Shown here piece by piece: positions 34,490 through 45,099 of a DNA stretch of 64,000 nt (positions within the stretch are counted from its first letter, which is position 1; each line of letters opens with the position of its first letter). Source of the stretch: Penium margaritaceum (Eukaryota > Streptophyta > Zygnematophyceae > Desmidiales > Peniaceae); contig SZWC01001606.1 of assembly GCA_023375785.1 (NCBI GenBank), positions 25,171 through 89,170 on the forward strand. Direction: 5' to 3'. The notes under the pieces were generated by a model. That model did no database searches. It had not been told where the DNA came from and saw only the letters and a list, made by a program, of their open reading frames with translations. Position numbers and translations under genes: made by a program.

Positions 34490-34699
34490 TCTCCCTGTTG
34501 CAGCACCTATCCCATGCCATTGTGCTGGTGCTTCGTCTCCCTCTTCAAGGAGAGTGAGCCACTCTCCCTGTTTTGGAGCGTTCTCGAGTTTGAGATGCTC
34601 TCCCTTACTCACAGACCTTTCGTGGAAATCCACGTCTTTGCTGCGGATGACCTTCTTGGCTCTTTGGTCCCACAGTCGATAAGCTTTGTGGGCTATGTC

Positions 34700-36479
34700 A
34701 TAGCCGATGAAAGTGCACTTTTGTGCTCTTGCATCGAGCTTTCCAGGGCCCTCACCGGCCTGGACCTTGGCAAACCCGGTGCAACCAAACACCTTGAGAT
34801 GGGAGGCGTCCGGCTTCTTGCCTGACCATGCTTCTTGAGGCGTCTTCAGCTGATGTGTCTGCTTCTTCTTGCCTCTCCTTCACAAAGCTACTGCAGGTGT
34901 GAGTTTCACAAGGTAGGTAGCCGTACGTGCTGCTTCAGCCCAGAACCTAGGAGGAAGCTTGGCATCAAAGAGCATGCACCTAGTCATGCCTAGGAGCGTC
35001 TGGTTCATCCTCTCTGCTACGCCATTGCTTTGAGGTGAGTAGGGCGTAGTTTTCTGGTGTTCAATACCCTGTGTCTTGAGCCACTCCCTGCAAGCTTCAT
35101 ACTCTCCCCCGTTGTCCGTCCTGAATGCCTTCACCTTCTTTCCACTCTGTTGCTCAATCATAGCGACAAAGGCCTGCAGATTCTCATTTACCTCACTTTT
35201 CTTTTTGAGAAAGTATATCCAGACTTTGCGGCTGTTGTCGTCGATGCATGTGAGGAAATATCTGCTGCCTCCATTTGACAGTATGCGAAAGGGACCACAT
35301 ACATCAGAGTGGACAAGATCAAGAGGTGCAAGAGCGCGCGTGCCATTGCGCTTGAACGGTTTCCTTTTCGCCTTGCCTTGAAGACATGGCTCACACATGA
35401 TCTCTGCTCCCACCACCTCATCACCTAGCTCCATCCCACGCACTAGCTCCTGCTTTCCCATGAGCTCCAATGTGCGATGAGCCACGTGCCCAAAGCGCCT
35501 GTGCCAAAGGTTCTTGGAGGATGTGCACAGGCTAGAATGAGCAGCCCCAGTGGCTGCATTTTCTTGTGGTTTTGTTGCCAAATCATCTGTTGCCACTGCT
35601 TCCGCTGCTCCAACATGTCCTTCCTCATCTGATTCTGCATCGCTGCTCTCCTCATCATCACTCTCCACCAAAGATTCAGCCGTTGGAGTTGTCGTCNTTC
35701 CTTTTCGCCTTGCCTTGAAGACATGGCTCACACATGATCTCTGCTCCCACCACCTCATCACCTAGCTCCATCCCACGCACTAGCTCCTGCTTTCCCATGA
35801 GCTCCAATGTGCGATGAGCCACGTGCCCAAAGCGCCTGTGCCAAAGGTTCTTGGAGGATGTGCACAGGCTAGAATGAGCAGCCCCAGTGGCTGCATTTTC
35901 TTGTGGTTTTGTTGCCAAATCATCTGTTGCCACTGCTTCCGCTGCTCCAACATGTCCTTCCTCATCTGATTCTGCATCGCTGCTCTCCTCATCATCACTC
36001 TCCACCAAAGATTCAGCCGTTGGAGTTGTCGTCTTGGTTTGCAAGACGTTGAGTCCATCGACACGAGGAACCTGTGCGACAACCTTCTTGGCAGAGTAGG
36101 AGATGTTGATGTCCTTGGTAGGAACTATCACCGCTTCCTTCTCTGTAAAGACCACTGTCATGCCATGGTCAGTTATTTAAGAGACGGAGAGCAGGTTGGC
36201 TGTGAAGGAGGGCAAGTAGACCACTCCCTCTAGCTTGAGGTCGGAATCTCCACCGTTGACACCCACTGTGACCAGCTTGTCACCAATCCCCTCAGCTGCC
36301 TCAACCTTGCCGTTGGCGACCCTGAAGTTCTTGTTACATGGAGCAAGAGAGATGAAGTCTCTCTTCTTGTAAGTGGTGTGCTCGTTTGTGCCCGAGTCAA
36401 GGCCATAGGCTCCTGGCCTGAGTATCGCCCTCCCTTTGTTGGAGGCACACTCAGCCATCAAGCTTGTGGGATCCTTCAC
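34700..36479 (-). pseudogene. Family B protease and integrase
   Basis: Protease region about 36479-36177 on the minus strand (GLDSGTNEHTTYKKRDFISL, GVVYLPSFTANLLSVS). The integrase HHCC region contains LWHRRFGHVAHRTLELM and CEPCLQGKAKR. The core runs from LDLVHSDVCGPFRILSNGGS (about 35310) through AFRTDNGGEYEACREWL and TPYSPQSNGVAERMNQTL (about 35020) to the region near GTLFEGCTGFAKV-like words at about 34760. An N at 35697 lies between two direct copies of a 336-bp stretch in this region. Confidence 0.85.
35361..36033. repeat. 336-bp direct duplication around N at 35697
   Basis: 35361-35696 and 35698-36033 appear identical and are separated only by the ambiguous base. Perfect identity plus the N makes an assembly or gap-closing artefact more likely than a real duplication. 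Confidence 0.75.
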
Positions 36480-37333
36480 ACCATTTCCCCCTCGCCAGTC
36501 ATCCCCGTCTCCTCCCTCTTTCTTGGGTGCACGGCACTCTTGAGCCTAGTGTCCCGCCTTGCCACAGTTATGGCAGTTTCCTGGGCGCTTTGAACCCTTC
36601 CACTGTTGCTAGTGCTGTTGTTTCCCCTGAACCCAGAGGAGGAGGTATTGCGGAAGGTGCCACTGTTCCGTGAGGCAAAGGCAACCATGTTTGCTTCACT
36701 GCTGCTACGACGCATGGCTTCATTCCGCACATACTCAGAGACGGTGGTGTAGGAAACTAGATCTTCAGTCCACCCTCCAATCACCGTTATCATGGGGCCC
36801 CAACTTTCCGGCAGCGTCATCAGAAAAATCATAGCCTGCATGTCTGATTTCAGGTCCCACCCCATGCCGGTGGCTTGTTGCAAGAGCGTCTCAAACTTCT
36901 GCATAAAGGCGGAGACATCCTCCCCTTCACCAAGCCTCATGCTGATGAGGTTTTGTAAAATGAAGAGACGGTTGGCAAGTGAGGAGGACTGAAATACCTT
37001 GCCGAGTTTGGCGTATGCCGCGGCCGCCACTGTACAACCGCTGATGTGTGAAAGGACTGAGGGTTGTATGGAGGACACAAGAATGGCAAGAGCCTTCTTG
37101 TTGAGCTTGACCCATGCCACAAGGTCAGCACCCTCCTCCTTTGGTGCTGGGATTGTTGCGTCAAAATATCCTAGCAGATCTCTGTCATCCATGATGATCT
37201 CAAACTGCCACTTCCAGAGTGCAAAGCCCTCTCCATCAAATTTGAGGATGGGCGAATGATTCCCTGGTTCCCCTGTCCCTGCCATCCCTACAACTACAAC
37301 TGCTAAAGCTGCTGCACCTGTTGTTGATGCCAA
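36476..37333 (-). pseudogene. Family B gag
   Basis: An open frame from 37333 on the minus strand. The copia gag core carries FDGEGFALWKWQFEIIMDDR and LFILQNLISMRLGEGEDVSAFM, then MIFLMTLPESWGPMI. The asparagine and serine-rich tail leads to a CCHC zinc knuckle (CHNCGKAGH plus C, about 36533-36575). About 285 residues, a normal copia gag size. The start was chosen as the first ATG after the leader. Confidence 0.85.
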
Positions 37334-37596
37334 TGAACCTGTGTTTGAGGCCGTTGTAGGCTGTTGGTGAGAAGAGGAAACTGCTTCCCCTCTTCACATT
37401 GGCTGTTGCAAGCAGATGTAGGCTGATGTAGGCTGATGTAGGCTGATGTCAACTCCCAAGGTAGAAAGGTGCAGATGTGTTGCATTCCCCTCCTGGTGAT
37501 GTTGCCCTGCAAACAGAGAAGTTGCGTGAGAGCGAAGGCGCTCTCACTGCTTGTGACCTTAGCGGTTGCGTGCGTGAAACTTCCCTAACCAGAGGA

Positions 37597-37611
37597 GTGG
37601 GCCCATAACCC
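37597..37611 (-). other. Primer binding site matching the anticodon arm of initiator tRNA(Met)
   Basis: Two bases inside the 5' LTR the minus strand reads GGGTTATGGGCCCAC. This is the exact complement of the plant initiator tRNA(Met) anticodon arm GTGGGCCCATAACCC. The match is 15 of 15 and then ends. Priming by a half tRNA(Met) from this internal region is known for Drosophila copia and some other copia-type elements. The usual plant site TGGTATCAGAGC is absent here. Confidence 0.8.
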
Positions 37612-37613
37612 TT

Positions 37614-38266
37614 TGTTAGCTACTGAGCTAACCACCTCCGGCAGAGAAGCCGCGAAACCGAAAAGCTCACAAAGGTTCTTACACCTTCTTCCTTTGCAGG
37701 TATGTGTCATGCACCCCAAACTTAATCAGGCATACACTTCACCTTCAAGAGTACTAACGCCTTAGCATTACATCTCAAGAAGAGTTCAAGTCGTCAATAC
37801 GCAAGAGAGCATCAAGCAAGGGTTAATTGATCAGCATGCAAGACAAGTCCTTTTATAGCTGTCTGTCCAGTCCTAGAACTCAAAAGGACATTCTTTGGAA
37901 GTGGCCTGAACCAGCCACGTCACCAATAGACTTGCACTGTGAGCTTGACACATAAGAATCCAAGTGTCAAGGTGACAGACCAACCATGTAGCGTCCAAGA
38001 AGCTACAGACTCTCTGTCTTGGAAGCTTCCACAACAAACAAGATATGCATGGGGCCAGGATCGAACTTATGACCTCTGACTTGGCCAAATCAACAAAATG
38101 GCCAGGACAGCCACTCACCCACATGGTGTACTCACAGGTCATATCTCACAACAGACAGAGCATAGTTGAGTCACACTACAACGGATCTAGGGGTCATACC
38201 TCCACAAGGGGCAGAGCATTCCTGATCCGTCCTACAACACTGAACAAGGGGCAGAAACATTCAACA
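37614..38266 (-). repeat. Family B 5' LTR
   Basis: 653 bp. On the minus strand U3 begins at 38266, the tRNA-like segment lies at 38125-38051 and a TATA box (TATAAAA) at 37857-37851. R and U5 run to 37614, followed by the primer site. Confidence 0.9.
38051..38125 (-). promoter_or_regulatory. tRNA-like segment in family B 5' LTR
   Basis: Third copy of the A-box-like and B-box-like segment, about 140-215 bases into U3 and about 190 bases upstream of the TATA box in the sense strand. Confidence 0.6.
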
Positions 38267-38455
38267 AACTAGGACACTCCCTGACCTGGACGACTGTGCA
38301 GTACTGTGCAGCAATTGACTCTGATCTTGCTAGAGCCAGCTAGGGGCATGCGCAAGCCTGCATGCTAGCAAACTAGAGTACGTTTCAAGCCCTTTAGGCT
38401 GCTCCAGGGCTGGATGCCAGAATCTGTCTGGCCTGTACGGAAGGAAATTCCTAGT
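38267..38455 (-). repeat. Family A2 3' LTR, piece 2 (between the two insertions)
   Basis: Aligns with 53394-53579 in the intact A2 LTR (TCCCTGACCTGG, CTAGAGCCAGCTAGGGGCAT, TTTAGGCTGCTCCAGG). Its right end CTAGT (38451-38455) is the target site of the family C insertion. Confidence 0.85.
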
Positions 38456-39564
38456 TGTTGGTTTTTTGCGCTCATTGTGCTCTGTTGTGTCCTCCCGGCT
38501 TGTGTACATCGGCGTGCAGATGACTGACGGCGAGACTCGACGCTGATGGAGTGTCGTCCGGTGGAGCCGACGCACGCTGAGGCTGTTTTGTAGTGCGTTG
38601 GAGCCCCCTCTCTCCGGCGACGTGTTCAGCTCCATCGGCAGGCCTCCTCGGCGGTCGCGCTGCCGGCAGTCACCGCCACCGCAGTCGCTGTCTGCATGCG
38701 TCCAGCGCGCACTGTCGTGCCTGCGTCGTCATGCGCTGCCTAGGGTCCCAGTTGCGTGTTGTTTGGCCCTGTTTGGTAGCATAAACCGTCGTGGGCACTG
38801 CCTGGATTCAGGCTGCCATAAATCCTCGCTACTATTTTTCTAGCAGATTCTGACCGCACGGCTGCGTTCGCAGCATCAGTATTATGGTATGGTCCAGTTT
38901 TCAGGCAAAACGGACAACGCCCGGGTTTTGGGCTGTCGGCTGCCTGGGAGGCCTCACCGAGAAAACCTGCCAGCCTGAAATTAGCTATTTTCTGATTGGC
39001 TGATGAACTGAGTAACAAGCTCTACAGAGCTGGGGGGGGGGGCTAGAACTTGGAGGGGTCCCCCATTGCTGTTCATTCTTGTTTCCTAATCAGTTACTAT
39101 CAGTTTTCAGCTACTTTCTGGCGCTAACTCTGGCGCGTGCGTTTCTGAGCAACAAATCCAGAGCTTCCAGACTTAGACTCTAGAGCAGCAGACTGAGGGG
39201 GCAGCTGACTTAAGCAACNCGTCTGGCAGGCCTCACCGAGAAAACCTGCCAGCCTGAAATTAGCTATTTTCTGATTGGCTGATGAACTGAGTAACAAGCT
39301 CTACAGAGCTGGGGGGGGGGGCTAGAACTTGGAGGGGTCCCCCATTGCTGTTCATTCTTGTTTCCTAATCAGTTACTATCAGTTTTCAGCTACTTTCTGG
39401 CGCTAACTCTGGCGCGTGCGTTTCTGAGCAACAAATCCAGAGCTTCCAGACTTAGACTCTAGAGCAGCAGACTGAGGGGGCAGCTAACTTAAGCAACTAG
39501 CGTGGAAGCCCGCACGCTGCATCAACAACGCTGCTGCCCCAACCTGCTGCATAGTTTTCCTTTT
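38456..39564 (+). repeat. Family C 5' LTR, with an N and an internal duplication
   Basis: 1109 bp against 834 bp for its partner. The excess is a direct duplication (38941-39218 and 39220-39497) around N at 39219. Sequence on both sides of the N is closer to the 3' LTR than to the rest of this LTR. This suggests that the assembler mixed the two LTRs. Confidence 0.8.
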
Positions 39565-39576
39565 GGTATCAGAGCC
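39564..39576 (+). other. Primer binding site of family C
   Basis: TGGTATCAGAGCC at the LTR boundary, the usual plant copia site for the 3' end of initiator tRNA(Met). The first T is shared with the LTR end. Confidence 0.85.
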
Positions 39577-39849
39577 AGAGCGTAGCAGCAGCAGCAGAAG
39601 ACTGGCGAACAGGTGCCAGACAACGCCGGCGGACCTCCATACGCGCCAGTGCAAGGGAAATGCTGCCAGATTTTTTCCGACAGCATTGACCCTCCTGGTG
39701 GCGGCGTCAGATTTTTTCCCACGGCCACTGGGCCAGGGGAAATGCTGCCGAAGTTTTTCGGCAGCACTGACCCCCACGCGTGACGCGAGGAGGTGAGCGA
39801 CGGGCGGCGTCTGACGTCTGTGGGCGACGACGCACGCGGCAACGTCACC

Positions 39850-41110
39850 CAGGTGTAGTGACTGGCACCACCAGCAGCAGCAGGCAAAAGCAGCAGCTCG
39901 CAGCAGCCCGCAGCAGCAGCAGCTCGTAGCAGCAGCAGCAGCAGCCCGTAGCAGCTGCAGCTCGCAGCAGAAACAGCAGCAGCATGCAGCAGCACCTGCA
40001 GCCCGCAGCAGCAACCCGTTGCAGCAGCCCGCAACAGCAGCAGGCAGCAGCCGCAGCACACAGCAGCTGCAGCAGCGTGAAGCAGTAGCAACGGGCTGCA
40101 GCAGTTACTGTAGCGAGCTGCAACAGCCGCCAGCTGCTGCAGTAGTAGCAGCGAGCAGCAGCTGACAGCTGCCAGCCGCGGCTGCTGCTGCCCACTGCTC
40201 GCAGCGAGCGAGCAGCGAGCAGCAGCCCGCTTCTGCCAATGAGCAGTAGCTCGCTGATGCTAGGCGAGCAACAGCCCGCTGCTCGCAGCAGACAGCGGGC
40301 TGCTGCCCGCTGTGAAAAGAGAAAAAAAAAGAAAGAAAGGCAACAAAGAAATCCCCCACCCCCGCAGCATGCTGCAGCAGCCTGCAACTGTAGCGAGCAG
40401 CTGCTGCAGCACGCAGCAGCTGGAGCAGCACTCAACAGCAGCAGCGAGCTGCAGCAACTCGCAGCTATAGCAGCATCAGCCACAGCAGCTACTGCAGGTC
40501 GTAGCACTAGCAGCTGCAGCTGCAACTGTAGTAGCATCAGCAAGAGCAGCAGCAGCAGCTGTAGAAACCGTAGTAGCAGCAGCAGCAGCAAATAGCTGCA
40601 GCAGCAGCTGCAGCAGTAGCAGCAGCAGCATCAGTAGTAGCAGCAGCAGCAGTAGTAGCGGCGGTTGCAGCAGCATCAGCACCAACAGCAGCAGCGGCGG
40701 CCCCAACATTCGCCGCTGCTGACGTCAGCACCCTTCTGCTGACGCCATTGCTGACGTCACTACTGACGTCATCAACAAAAACAAAAACACAAAAAAAGGA
40801 GTGAAAAGGGGGGGAGAAAGGAAAGGGGGAAGGCAACCTAAGGGGTGGATAGAACTCCCACCACCCCTATTTGCTGACATCAGCCAAAGCAACAAAAAAA
40901 AGGGGCACCACACTATGGCCGGTACCCCTAGTGAGGAGGGGTCCTCCTTTGTTGGGGGGACACCTACCCCTCCTTTCTTGCAGCGCCTGCAGCAGCAGCA
41001 GTAGCAGCAGTAGCAGCAGCAGCAGCAGCAGTAGCAGCTGTAGCAGTAGTAGCAGCAGGAGCAGCAACCGCTGCCGCCGGAGCAGCAGCAATAGCTGCAG
41101 CAGTTGCAGC
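39850..41110 (+). repeat. CAG-rich leader of family C
   Basis: Over 1.2 kb consists mainly of imperfect CAG, AGC, GCAGCTG and GTAGCAGC words. A non-CAG island around 40700-40980 contains several GCTGACGTCA motifs. All six frames appear open in places only because of the triplet composition. The region lies between the primer site and gag. The other plus-strand family C copy has the same kind of leader at 60030-60470. Confidence 0.75.
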
Positions 41111-42240
41111 CCGCTGGTGTCGTTGGCGGCAATCCTGACCCCCTCGCTACTCTTCAGCAACAACTCGCCGCCTTGACGCAGCAGCTTGCAGCGCTACAGC
41201 CGGTAGCCGCCCAGACTGCCACCAGTGTGCCACTGTCATTCGTCCCTCCAGGGAATGCCAGCCCAGCGGTGTCTGCTGCTACATACCATCTGGCAGAGCA
41301 GCAGACTCAGCGCCAGCGGCAGACAGTCACTTCCGTCCTTGGCCCCACTCTGGGTGCTGGCCGCAGGCAGAAGGACTTTGAGACGCCGCCGCCGCCGCTT
41401 GAGGCCGGCGAGCAGTTCCGAAGCTGGGAGCTTAGCTTCCGGATCTGGGCGCAGGGTGAGGGCCTGTGTGCATACTACACCCTCCCTTAAGACTCCACCC
41501 AGGCCGACCAGTTGTATGACGCTGGTCGCGCCGTCCGTGCCCTTGTCCCAGTCGCCCCTCCTGCTTCCCGCCAGGCCCTAGAGCCTTTCCTCGGCAATTT
41601 TACCGCCGGCGCCATACCAGACCCTGCAGCCGCATGGCACGTCCTCACTAGACCCCATCGTCTGTCCAGCGACGCTGAGATCAGTCGTCTGCTCCGGGAG
41701 TTCAACTCCCTGCACATGGGGGAGACCGAGACGGTCACCACCTACTGGCAGCGGGCGGAGGACATCCTACGTCATCTCGGCACATATGCTCCACCCCCTC
41801 TGTCCGCGCTCCTCACCATTAAGCGCGGCGCTACTAGCGCGTACGCGGACGTCTTCGTGCACTACCCCCAGGACGTCCTGTCCACCATGGCAGCCCAGGG
41901 CACCCTCATGCCCTGGGCATACAAGCTCTTCCTCCGCATTGAGGAAGCTTGCCAGGAGTCCCAGCTCCATTGCACGGAGGCCCTCGCCCCCGTGGCCATC
42001 GCCTCTCCTGCTGCGGCTACCTTCGCCAGCTCCTCCGCCAGCTCCTCCGCCAGCTCCTCCACCAGCTCTTTGTCGACGGGGAAGAAGAAGCGTCGGAAAA
42101 AGAAGGGCAAGGGTCATTAGCAGCAGCAGTCGAAGCCGTCGACCGGGTCCGACAGTGGTGGCTCGGTCTGCCACAACTGTGGCCAGCCTGGGCACGGGTG
42201 GTACACGTGCCCTCTACCGACCGACGAGGCGCGCGTCATC
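41104..42240 (+). pseudogene. Family C gag
   Basis: A glutamine and alanine-rich start (LAALTQQLAALQPVAAQ) leads to the core, with KDFETPPPPLEAGEQFRSWE. Then come ISRLLREFNSLHMGETETVT and YWQRAEDILRHLG, a serine and lysine-rich stretch, and a CCHC knuckle CHNCGQPGHGWYTC (42169-42210). Fossil with a few breaks. Confidence 0.8.
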
Positions 42241-42779
42241 GCCACCATGCGTCGCCAGCGGGAGCGCCGTCTCGCCTCCGCCACCGTTGCTGTCGCCGGC
42301 TCCGACGCCTCGGCCTCGCCCAGCAGCTCCACCACTCCGGTCGCCTCGCCAGTCCCGCAGACAACGGCACCGCCGCCGCACCATCCGCAGCTGTTGGCGC
42401 CTCCGCTCCCTAAGCCGGCTCAGTTCCCCTACTACCTGGGCTCCGGCGCCGTCACTCCGCACTCCGTCTACACTCCCGGGCCCACCTCTCGTGAGCGTCA
42501 GCTGGAGCAGTTCATCGCGCTCCAGCTCGGCCTGCCTCGCCCTCCTCCCCAGGGAAGTGTGAGTTGCGTCACTTCCTGCCCTCCTGCCCAGCCCTACATG
42601 ACTGAGACTGAGTTGCGGTCGTGTCCCATTTCCTCTTCTGCCTGGTCGTCGCCAGTGGCCTCCTCCACCCCTCTCCTTGACGACATTGCTTGGCTTGAAG
42701 ATTGGCAGTCCTGTTTTGCGCCTCCGTCCACTGCGTCCGCGTCCCTCGCCTACTGCCATGTGACCGTTAGCGATCTGGC

Positions 42780-44150
42780 GACCCCGTTCCAGGACCCTGC
42801 TGAGACCTGGATCATCAACTCCGGGACCACGCATCACATGACGGCCTCTCGTGAGGCCTTCAGTATGCTCGGTCCTGTAGGCGATGTCTCCGGTGTCCGG
42901 ACGGGCTCCGGACAGGTGTTGCCTGTCCGTGGTGTTGGCGTCGTTCGTTTCCGTGGTCCTGCCGGTGATGTCTTTCTTACCGATGTCCTCTTCGTCCCTG
43001 GTCTCGAGCTCAACCTCCTGTCCGTGACTGCCCTTGACCGCATGAGCATGGATGTTGTGCACTCGCGTGGTGTCGGCACTGTGTCGTTGCGTCCGTCTGG
43101 TCCTGTCGTCCTGCACGCCACCGCCCGTGGCAACCTGTGGCATGTTCCTTGCCTCTCCTCCTCTCCTCCCGTCCCTCCCCATCGGCCGCCACAGGCCATG
43201 TGTTTGTCACCAGTACACTTTCTCCTCAGCACACCCGCCTCTTGCACCGCCACCTTTGCCACGTCCACTCTGCCGCCGTAGAGAGCATGCTTCGCACCCA
43301 GCCGGCCAAGGGCCTTGACCCGGAGACTTTCCCTTTCTCGTGCCCCACTGAGTGGATTGAAAGCGCTCAGGGGAAGATGCACCGGTCCACATACCCCTTG
43401 TCCTCCTCCCGTGCATCCGCCCCCCTTGACCTTGTCCACTCGGACGTCATGGGTCCTCTCCCCACCGAGTCCGTCGGAGAGCATGGCCGCTATGTCCTCA
43501 CCCTTACGGATGACTATTCTCGCTACCGCTGGGTCTTCTGCCTCCGAAAAAAGAGCAATGTCGCCCGAGCCATTCAGGACTGGCTCGTCCTCGCGGAACG
43601 CGAGTTTGGCCGCCCCCTCCGTCGCTTTCGCTCCGATCGCGGCGGAGAGTACATGGGTGAGGCCACGACCTTTCTCGCCTCCCGCGGGATCCACCATGAG
43701 ACGTCTGCGCCCTACACACCCGCCCAGAACGGCGTGTCCGAGCAGTGGAACCGCACCATGGCCGATGTCGTCCGCACCATGCGGATCGAGTCAAGTCTCT
43801 CCGATGGCTTCTATTTTGAAGCCATGTCCTACATGACCTGGGTTTGGAACCGGGTTCCCCACGGTTCCCTTCCCCGCCAGTCCACACCATACCAGCACTG
43901 GTGCGGTCGACGCGCTGACCTCCGCCCGGCTCGCGTCTGGGGCTGCATGGCCATTGTGTGGCTGCCCGCCCCCCAGCAGGGCGGCAAGCTTACCCCCCGC
44001 GGACGCCCCTGCACCTTCCTCGGTGTGTCTTGTCAGTTCAAGGCCTGGCGCTTCTGGGACCCATCCAGACACTACATCGTCGAGTCCCGCGATGCCCTGT
44101 TCTTCGAGGATCTATTCCCTCGCAACCTCATACGCTCCGGCTCGTCTGTG
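42780..44150 (+). pseudogene. Family C protease and integrase
   Basis: Protease region from TWIINSGTTHHMTASREAFS (about 42805) through GSGQVLPVRGVGVVRF to VLFVPGLELNLLSV (ending about 43030). Integrase follows: LLHRHLCHVHSAAVESML (about 43240), LDLVHSDVMGPLPTESVG (about 43425) and RFRSDRGGEYMGEATTFL (about 43630). It goes on with SAPYTPAQNGVSEQWNRTM, then GWGCMAIVWLPAP-like and YIVESRDALFFEDLF words (ending about 44120). Fossil with few breaks in this part. Confidence 0.85.
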
Positions 44151-44242
44151 TCCCTCCCGTCGCGTGGGGGAGTGGTGAGTTCGTCCTCCGTCCTGTCGCC
44201 TCCGGGTGACACATCACTCCGTCCCTCTGAGCCGGTAGCGCC

Positions 44243-44690
44243 TGTCGCGTCCACTGGCCCTCCCGGGCCAACAGCCCCAGTGGCGTCCGCTGGCCCCTTC
44301 AGGCCAGCAGTCCCAGCCGCGTCCGCTGGCCCCTCTGAGCCAACATCGCCTATCGTGTCCACTGGCCCCTCCGGGCCAGCAACCTCAGCCACGTCCGCTG
44401 GCCCGTCTGAGCCAGCAGCGCCTGTCGTGTCCGCTGGCCCCTCCGGGCCAGCAATCCCAGCCGCGTCCGCTGGCCCCTCTGAGCCAGCAGCGCCTGTCGT
44501 GTCCGCTGGCCCCTCCAGGCCGGCAACCCCAGTCATGTCCGCTGGCCCCTCCGGGCCAGCAATCCCAGCTGCGTCCACTGGCCCCTCTGAGCCAGCTGCA
44601 CCTGTCGTGCCCGCTGGCTCCTCCGGGCCGACAGCCCCAGTCGCGTCCGCTGGCTCCTCCGAGCCTGTAGCCCCGTCCGCCTCCGTTGAC
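44243..44690 (+). repeat. 36-bp tandem repeat in the family C integrase to RT linker
   Basis: About twelve units of 36 bp, each beginning near GCGTCCGCTGGCCCCTC, encode twelve-residue repeats of the type SAGPSGPAIPAA and SAGPSEPAAPVV. The period is a multiple of three, so the frame is kept. The linker in this position is normally variable and non-catalytic. Confidence 0.85.
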
Positions 44691-45099
44691 CAGTCGGACC
44701 CAGTACCATCTTCTGCCCGACCGCGCTACACACGTGGCCCAGGCGGCAGCCTCCGACCTCCGCCGACAGTGAGCGCGTAGACCGCCGCACCGCGTCCCGT
44801 GGCGCCTCGACTCCTTGTGGCCCACGTGTCTCCTCCACTACCACAGTCGTGAGTGGGGACCCTGGCACAAAGGCTCTCGGCCTGACCACCTCGGCCATCA
44901 TCGCAGACCTTCACCCTGGCTCTGCACTAGGCTACGCCATGCTTCATCACGAGCATCGGCATGCTGTCGTGGCTACACTCGCCCGGATCCCACCTGGAGC
45001 TTGTGAGGCACATGCCCTCTCAGTCCGGTCCACAGCACGCCCAGAGGACCCAGCTAACCTGCGCGAGGCACGAGCCTCTCCTGAGGCCACACACTGAGA

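Larger units (their letters stand above)
32103..38266 (-). mobile_element. Family B Ty1/copia retrotransposon, nearly complete, lightly broken
   Basis: LTRs of 653 bp (32103-32755 and 37614-38266) run TGTTAGC to TTCAACA on the plus strand. Flanks AACCA (32098-32102) and AACTA (38267-38271) are a target duplication differing at one base, and the site can be rebuilt from the intact A2 LTR. The LTRs differ at about 22 positions (about 3.4 percent by eye), of the order of one to three million years at plant-like rates. Gag, protease, integrase, reverse transcriptase and RNase H are present in order on the minus strand. Few breaks are visible (about two or three), besides two ambiguous N bases. 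The primer site is unusual (see the separate entry). Confidence 0.9.

Noticed and set aside
34449-34682. Plus-strand frames across 32900-37300 as separate genes
   Set aside because: They lie opposite the clear family B gag and pol on the minus strand and lack domains.
39484-41176. Long frames on both strands rich in Gln, Ala, Leu or Cys, possibly a polyglutamine host gene
   Set aside because: They are translations of the same CAG-rich leader in several frames, with no domain, and lie between a copia primer site and gag.
42214-43182. 322-codon open frame on the minus strand
   Set aside because: Antisense shadow of family C gag and protease; GC-rich codon use keeps the opposite strand open.
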